Part shown: positions 14,921-19,323 of the stretch, piece by piece
How the letters are laid out: each line of letters starts with the position of its first letter
Numbering within the stretch: position 1 is the first letter of the stretch
Origin: Thermoplasmata archaeon M9B2D
Lineage (GTDB): Archaea; Thermoplasmatota; E2; DHVEG-1
Reading direction: 5' to 3'
DNA length: 19,323 bases
NCBI GenBank assembly: GCA_002900555.1
Contig: MUGD01000025.1
Coordinates: 1-19,323, forward strand
The notes under the pieces: model-generated
What the model was told of the DNA's origin: nothing
What the model saw: the letters and a program-made list of their open reading frames with translations, nothing else
Databases searched by the model: none
Made by a program: the position numbers and the translations under genes

Positions 14921-16231
14921 TTATAGTATGAGTTCGCCCCAGTTCCTTAAAATCCCACGATGCGGATACCCATCGTTTATCTGAGGCTGCATGGATTTAA
15001 ATTCCTGCAGTGCGTCATCTGTACGCAGTATCACTCTAGCATAGTAGAACGCTTCCTCGACAGAGACCTTGCCGTCTTGGAAGAATTTCAATTTTCGGAA
15101 CACTCCTCGGTCAAACAAACCAGGCTTATAGCCATCTGCTTTGCCAGTGGAGAGACCTTCAAACCACAGCAGAGAAAACAGAGGCCCCTGGGTCGTACTT
15201 GCATAGCCTGCTCTGAATTTACTGGTACCTGATATAACGACACGTCCACTGCCAGCAATCCCTGAGCGCAACAGCAGTGATGTCTGAAGGCTTGCAATAG
15301 TTCGGTCAGCAAACCCACCAGCATAGCACGCATCAACGATGATGGTGACCTTCTTTGATTCCAAAGGAGCAAGCAGGTCTCCAAGTTCCTTATCGGTCAG
15401 AGTGTTATCCCAGAGGAATATCTCACTTCTTTCAAATATCTTTCCGCCGGTGAATGTTTTATTTTGATTCCCCAATCCATGGTTGAAGATCCAAAGGAAC
15501 ATCTCACTATCATCATATTTATTTGACTCGTCAATGAAATACTGAAGAGACGCAAGGACGTTTGCTTTGGTTGCAGCTGCATAGGTGATATCATACTCAT
15601 GGATCCGTTCCTGAAGCGTTCTTTGTTTCGTTCCATATCCGTTGTCACTACGTATCCATCCGTCATCAAATAGAATCATTATCTGAGACGTTGGATACTG
15701 GTAGTTTTCGATAAAATACGCAGCCATGTCCTCTGCAAGGTACAGTCCGCCATTGCCTAGTTTGCTTTCGTTAGGCAGTGGGAAGTTCGACGCTGCAATA
15801 AACAGTGCCCATTTATGAGAACCAGAGTCGACAGATGTCGGATTATACAACGTCACTGTTATCGACTGAATCTCTGAGTATTCCTTTCCATTATAGGATC
15901 GGGCACTTATTGTGTAGTCCCCATTTGGGAGGTTAAACGTTGTCCAGTCAATGCTCCAGAGTGTTGTTCCCGTGGCAGTCGTCCAGTCGCTCTGACCGAT
16001 TTTTATCTGCACGCTTACGATGTCTGTCTTTTCCTCAGCATCACCTGATGTTCCACTGATCATCACCAGGTGGGCCACCGTTGCCCCATCTGGAGGATAG
16101 GTGATGGTCACCATCGGTTCCCTTTTTGTTGGGTTCAAGGGAAAATCTGAATTGAAAAACCCTGAAAACAACCCAAAGATAAGCAAAGAAACAACGATGA
16201 TGCTAAGAGCAATAACCCATTTGAATCTCAT
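14921..16231 (-). CDS. Membrane-anchored caspase-like (clan CD, C13/C14-type) cysteine peptidase
   Basis: A 436-residue protein. Residues 5-25 form a hydrophobic signal anchor (MRFKW, then VIALSIIVVSLLIFGLF). Residues 38-130 are an Ig-like domain (VTITYPPDGATV, then NGDYTISARSYNG). The caspase-like domain covers about 138-410: the strand HKWALFIAASNF opens it, the acidic LFDDGW lies near 188-192, the catalytic His251 is in IFNHGLG, and the catalytic Cys302 is in IIVDACYAGGF, followed by RVVISGTS. The His-Gly and Asp-Ala-Cys pairs are the clan CD dyad. The DACYAGG form is closer to metacaspase/legumain-like bacterial and archaeal proteins than to C25 or clostripain, and I cannot place it exactly. 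With the anchor, the catalytic domain should face outside, which suggests processing or degradation of surface or external proteins rather than cell death. A TATA candidate near 16258 gives leaderless spacing. Confidence 0.82.
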   Translation of the reverse strand: MRFKWVIALSIIVVSLLIFGLFSGFFNSDFPLNPTKREPMVTITYPPDGATVAHLVMISGTSGDAEEKTDIVSVQIKIGQSDWTTATGTTLWSIDWTTFNLPNGDYTISARSYNGKEYSEIQSITVTLYNPTSVDSGSHKWALFIAASNFPLPNESKLGNGGLYLAEDMAAYFIENYQYPTSQIMILFDDGWIRSDNGYGTKQRTLQERIHEYDITYAAATKANVLASLQYFIDESNKYDDSEMFLWIFNHGLGNQNKTFTGGKIFERSEIFLWDNTLTDKELGDLLAPLESKKVTIIVDACYAGGFADRTIASLQTSLLLRSGIAGSGRVVISGTSKFRAGYASTTQGPLFSLLWFEGLSTGKADGYKPGLFDRGVFRKLKFFQDGKVSVEEAFYYARVILRTDDALQEFKSMQPQINDGYPHRGILRNWGELIL

Positions 16232-16303
16232 ATGTAGTCAGTATACTATGTTGTTTTTATCCATTTAAAACCTTTGTTGAACAGCCCTTACCTGATTATG
16301 GGA

Positions 16304-17296
16304 CTAAAATTGATGGTTTCTGAAATGCTCATATCCTTTGTTTTCCAAGATGCTTTTTTTTCCTTTATCAAGGAGAACGATATCCTTTTTCCTTGTAACC
16401 TTCCCTATTGCAGTCAGTGTGAAGGCTTTTTTCTGTAACGTTTTTTTTGTGTTCTCAAATCTGTTCTTCCGTATTGTTACCAGCAGTTCGTAATCCCCAC
16501 CAAAATGCAGTGCTACTGCGTATGGGTCAGGATCGGTTGATCTGCTACAGAGTTTTTGCAATCCAGGATCAAGCGGGAGTGCATCCTTTTTGATTAGAAA
16601 CCCGACAGGATTGACCTCCTGTAACTGGTACAATGAAGCAGACAACCCATCAGATATGTCCATTGAGGATGTCACGGACTTCTGCTGCGCAAGTAACCGG
16701 CCTTCCATAACTCGGGCGTGAGGCTCGAACAATGATTTGGATAGTTTTTTTTCCTGTTTGTTTTGTTTTAAGGCATAATACCCGGCACCTGCTTTGCCTA
16801 ATGTCCCTGTTACCGCGACGACATCGCCAGGGTGCGCGCCGGTCCGTGCCATGTACTCAGATTTTTTCACGATGCCAAATGCAGTCCCACATAAGGTTAT
16901 CTCATCGGTCTCCTTTGTATCGCCACCGACAATGGTAGTTCCAAACCGTACCGCACATGCATCTGCCCCCTTCGTAAGTGCCGTAAGAAACGATTCTTTT
17001 GTGTTTCTCGGAAGGCCATATGAACAGACAACGCCAAGAAGGGTCCCTCCTTTTGCCGCGACATCTGAAAGGTTCATGGCAACCAGAAACCAGCCCATCT
17101 GATAGGGGGTCATCTGCTTGAGGATATGGGTCTGTCGAAACATCATATCGGTGGTGACCAACAAATATGTTGTTCCCATATCAATCGTGGCACAATCATC
17201 GCCGATGCCTTGATTCTTTTTTCCTTTGGTCAGAATCGATTGAATCCGTCGAATCGCTGCTCGTTCTCCAATATCTGCTAATCGTTTCACAATCAT
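16304..17296 (-). CDS. thiL: Thiamine-monophosphate kinase ThiL
   Basis: A 330-residue ThiL, which phosphorylates thiamine monophosphate to thiamine diphosphate with ATP. Motifs in order are GIGDDCATI (30-38), the metal-binding TTDMMF (48-53), MNLSDVAAKGG (74-84), GGDTKETDE, VTGTLGKAGAGYYAL, SMDISDGLSASLYQL and FGGDYELLV. The start is set at ATG 17296 (MIVKRLADIGERAAI) because GAGGT lies just upstream and family members begin a few residues before the ADIGE motif. An in-frame ATG at 17329 would add 11 unlikely residues. A run of eight adenines in the coding strand lies near the 3' end, in the Lys-rich KGKKS segment. The gene is divergent from purM, a member of the same structural superfamily, across 86 bp. 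Confidence 0.95.
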   Translation of the reverse strand: MIVKRLADIGERAAIRRIQSILTKGKKNQGIGDDCATIDMGTTYLLVTTDMMFRQTHILKQMTPYQMGWFLVAMNLSDVAAKGGTLLGVVCSYGLPRNTKESFLTALTKGADACAVRFGTTIVGGDTKETDEITLCGTAFGIVKKSEYMARTGAHPGDVVAVTGTLGKAGAGYYALKQNKQEKKLSKSLFEPHARVMEGRLLAQQKSVTSSMDISDGLSASLYQLQEVNPVGFLIKKDALPLDPGLQKLCSRSTDPDPYAVALHFGGDYELLVTIRKNRFENTKKTLQKKAFTLTAIGKVTRKKDIVLLDKGKKSILENKGYEHFRNHQF

Positions 17297-17382
17297 GACA
17301 AACCTCGCGAGCATAAAAAAGTTTATCACAGCCGAAGAGTTTCGCGATACAGGGAAAACAGAGGCGGTTCTTCTTGAAGAAA
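17297..17382. promoter_or_regulatory. 86-bp divergent promoter between thiL and purM
   Basis: The element GCATAAAAAAGTTTATC (about 17311-17327) is near-symmetric, with ATAAA on one side and TTTAT on the other, so one short AT block could serve as TATA box for both directions. For purM it implies a leader of about 40 bases; for thiL a very short one. The two genes may therefore compete for the same transcription factor site. This is inferred from spacing. Confidence 0.35.
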
Positions 17383-18405
17383 ATGACCTATAAGAACAGT
17401 GGTGTTGACATCGAGGAAAAGGAAGAGGCGATTAAACAACTCCTGTCAAGTATTGGAACAAAGCGGAAGAGCTCTATCGGGAGACCCATGGGAGGACACT
17501 ATGCCGGACTCATTGAGTTTGGCGATTATGCGTTGGTCCTATGCACCGATGGTGTCGGAACCAAAGTTAGGATAGCAGAGGCATTGAGGAAATATGATAC
17601 GATCGGCATCGACTGCATCGCGATGAACGTCAACGACGCATTATGCGTCGGTGCAGAACCACTTGCGTTTGTCGATTACCTAGCCATGGAAGACCCAGAC
17701 CCAAAGATCACCAAGGAAATCGGCAAGGGACTGGAGAAAGGAGCAAGACTTGCCAACATCTCGATAGTCGGTGGGGAGACCGCGGACCTGCCTGAGCTTA
17801 TCAACGGATTTGACCTTGCGGGAACCTGCCTTGCGTATGTGAAAAAAAACCGAATCATCCTTGGAGATAGGGTGCAACCAGGTGACGTGATCATCGGACT
17901 GAGCAGTAGCGGTATTCATTCGAACGGGTACACACTTGCTCGGAGAGTCGTTGATGAAGCAGAATTTTCCTTCAAGGATCGTTTTCCCGATGGGTTGTAC
18001 CCCGGGAAGACAATCGGAGAGATCATGCTGAAGCCAACAAGAATCTATGTGAAAGAAATCCTAAAGCTCTTCAAGAAAATCGATGTCCATGGCTGTGCCC
18101 ATATCACGGGAAGCGGACTTTGGAACATCCCTCGATTAAAAGAAAAAGTACGATATGTGCTGGATGACCCCTTGGAGCCTCAGCCGATTTTTTCGTTCCT
18201 GAAAGATCATGGTAACATCGATGACTATGAGATGTATCAGATCTTCAATATGGGAATGGGATTTGCAGTCATTGTCTCTGCAGACGCTGGGATGGAGACG
18301 ATAGAAATCCTTCAGAAATACTCTGATGCCACCGTCAAACGTGTGGGATTTGTCAAGAGAGGATCAGGGGTTAGCGTACCGCATCTGAAATTACACTATC
18401 GATAA
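17383..18405 (+). CDS. purM: Phosphoribosylformylglycinamidine cyclo-ligase PurM (AIR synthetase)
   Basis: A 340-residue PurM, which closes the imidazole ring in de novo purine synthesis (FGAM + ATP to AIR). Family blocks are in order: IGRPMGGHYAGL near the start, CTDGVGTKVRIAEAL, IDCIAMNVNDALCVGAEPL, VGGETADLPELI, GLSSSGIHSNGYTLAR, HITGSGLWNIPR and MYQIFNMGMGFAVIV. The start is placed at ATG 17383 (MTYKNSGVDIEEKEEAI); a TTG three codons upstream is possible but not needed. Length is normal. The stop TAA overlaps the ATG of the downstream tRNA-dihydrouridine synthase gene by one base, so the two should be translated from one message. Confidence 0.96.
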   Translation: MTYKNSGVDIEEKEEAIKQLLSSIGTKRKSSIGRPMGGHYAGLIEFGDYALVLCTDGVGTKVRIAEALRKYDTIGIDCIAMNVNDALCVGAEPLAFVDYLAMEDPDPKITKEIGKGLEKGARLANISIVGGETADLPELINGFDLAGTCLAYVKKNRIILGDRVQPGDVIIGLSSSGIHSNGYTLARRVVDEAEFSFKDRFPDGLYPGKTIGEIMLKPTRIYVKEILKLFKKIDVHGCAHITGSGLWNIPRLKEKVRYVLDDPLEPQPIFSFLKDHGNIDDYEMYQIFNMGMGFAVIVSADAGMETIEILQKYSDATVKRVGFVKRGSGVSVPHLKLHYR

Positions 18406-19323
18406 TGCTACCGTTGTTATGTCCTATGAGAATTGGAGCTGTTGACATACCGAATCGCTTTGTGCTTGCGCCCTTGGCAGGGGTGAGCTGTACCGCGTTT
18501 CGGATGCTATGTAAGGAAAACGGTGCGGGACTAATCTATACGCAGATGATTGATGCAGACCTGATTAGCAAGAAAACCGCAAAGGAAGTCGAACAATTTC
18601 TCAATATTCAGGACTGTGAACGGCCTGTGAGTGTTCAGCTCATCGGTAGTAACACGGACGTTCTTGTAACCGCAGTCCAAGCAGTCGAGCAGTTCGCTGA
18701 TATCATCGATCTGAACGTCGGGTGTATCGAAGAGGAGTATCTACAGAAAGGATGTGGCGCTGCCCTGCTAAAGGACCTTCCAACGCTGGAACGCTTGCTT
18801 AAAGCCATGGTCGATGCGACAGAAAAACCAGTGACCGCCAAGATACGCATCGGATGGGACAACCAGCATATCAATGGCGTCACGGTCGCCAGGCTTATTG
18901 AAAATACAGGTGCCCAGGCTGTCTGCGTCCACGGCCGTACCGCAGACCAGGGATACGCGGGGAAAGTCAACTGGACCGTTATGAAACAGATCAAGGAAAA
19001 GCTCCAAATCCCGGTGATCGCGAACGGTGACGTTACTAGCTATCACGACGGGATTGCTTTTTTACAGAAAACAGGCTGTGACCTTGTCATGATCGGCAGA
19101 GAAGCACAGCATTGTCCCTGGGTGTTTCATCAAAACCCCGTGGACATTCAACAGCAGATCCTCCGTTTCATCGAGTTGTACGAACAGTATGAGAACAGAC
19201 AGGAACCAGTAGAGGTCGCAGATCACGTCTACTGGATGCTGCGGGATTTCAAGACAACGGAGGACACCAAAAAGGTCCATCTGATCACAACGATCCCTCG
19301 TATTACACGATACGTGAACCGAT
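18405..19323 (+). CDS. dus: tRNA-dihydrouridine synthase, 3'-truncated by window end
   Basis: The frame is open to the last base and encodes at least 306 residues of a Dus flavoprotein, which reduces uridines in the tRNA D-loop using FMN and NADPH. Visible blocks are NRFVLAPLAGVSCTAFR near the start, YTQMIDADL, VSVQLIGSN, DIIDLNVGC with the candidate catalytic Cys, GCGAALLKD, VTAKIRIGWD, VCVHGRTADQGYAG, IPVIANGDV and VMIGREAQHCPW (FMN phosphate site). The usual Cys-Pro after the catalytic loop is Cys-Ile here. The ATG at 18405 overlaps the purM stop (TAATG), favouring coupling; ATG 18426 (MRIGAVDIPNRF) matches the usual family amino terminus and is a real alternative. The C-terminal helical domain is partly visible and continues beyond the window. 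Confidence 0.9.
   Translation, partial: MLPLLCPMRIGAVDIPNRFVLAPLAGVSCTAFRMLCKENGAGLIYTQMIDADLISKKTAKEVEQFLNIQDCERPVSVQLIGSNTDVLVTAVQAVEQFADIIDLNVGCIEEEYLQKGCGAALLKDLPTLERLLKAMVDATEKPVTAKIRIGWDNQHINGVTVARLIENTGAQAVCVHGRTADQGYAGKVNWTVMKQIKEKLQIPVIANGDVTSYHDGIAFLQKTGCDLVMIGREAQHCPWVFHQNPVDIQQQILRFIELYEQYENRQEPVEVADHVYWMLRDFKTTEDTKKVHLITTIPRITRYVNR

Noticed and set aside
14921..16231. Assignment of the caspase-like protein to C25 or clostripain (C11)
   Set aside because: The DACYAGG context and domain order differ from the C25 proteins in this window, and the clostripain-type cleavage and motif pattern is not evident.
16354..16362. Homopolymer run in thiL as a phase-variable tract
   Set aside because: An eight-base run inside a lysine-rich segment of a housekeeping gene is expected from codon choice, and the frame is intact.
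1..19323. CRISPR array, defence system, prophage or insertion sequence
   Set aside because: No regularly spaced long repeats, integrase, transposase, Cas or phage structural genes were seen on either strand.

Overview
The window comes from an archaeon, most likely a euryarchaeal or Thermoplasmatota-like lineage. It encodes archaeal Pelota and an archaeal RqcH/NFACT protein. It has TATA boxes at leaderless spacing (about 25-30 bp before the start codon), GGTGA-type ribosome binding sites, and a heavy load of secreted proteins with signal peptides or signal anchors and Ig/PKD-like modules. The combination of extracellular C25 (gingipain-type) cysteine peptidases with other secreted peptidases resembles what has been reported for protein-degrading sediment archaea such as Marine Benthic Group D. 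That placement is an inference; no rRNA is present to confirm it.

Left part (1-6147), a peptidase island. It starts with a C25 peptidase cut by the window edge. Next come a secreted M28 zinc aminopeptidase, a pyroglutamyl peptidase (C15) that unusually carries a signal peptide, and a small membrane protein. A large C25 peptidase on the minus strand has a propeptide, a catalytic core, a PKD-like module and a possible C-terminal anchor. A second M28 paralogue lies at 8230-9555, and a membrane-anchored caspase-like peptidase at 14921-16231. Together they could digest extracellular protein: C25 and caspase-like enzymes as endopeptidases, M28 and C15 trimming amino termini.

Middle (6369-8162), a regulatory unit. 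A winged-helix/double-PAS regulator (minus) is divergent from a stand-alone receiver protein (plus). The 456-bp gap between them holds two copies of the palindrome GAGGTACCTC exactly 40 bp apart and three related TTGCCATGCA-type elements around the regulator's own TATA box. The two M28 genes share a separate promoter motif, GAAATNATTTC.

Right-centre (9685-12703) is a two-gene ribosome-rescue operon, RqcH followed by Pelota, with the Pelota ribosome binding site overlapping the RqcH stop codon. After a 268-bp gap come three minus-strand genes: a signal-anchored protein of unknown function, an AmmeMemoRadiSam-type radical SAM enzyme, and the caspase-like peptidase.

Right end (16304-19323) is housekeeping. 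thiL (minus) and purM (plus) are divergent from an 86-bp shared promoter and belong to the same enzyme superfamily. A tRNA-dihydrouridine synthase gene overlaps the purM stop by one base and runs off the window. No rRNA, tRNA, CRISPR array, insertion sequence or integrase was seen.
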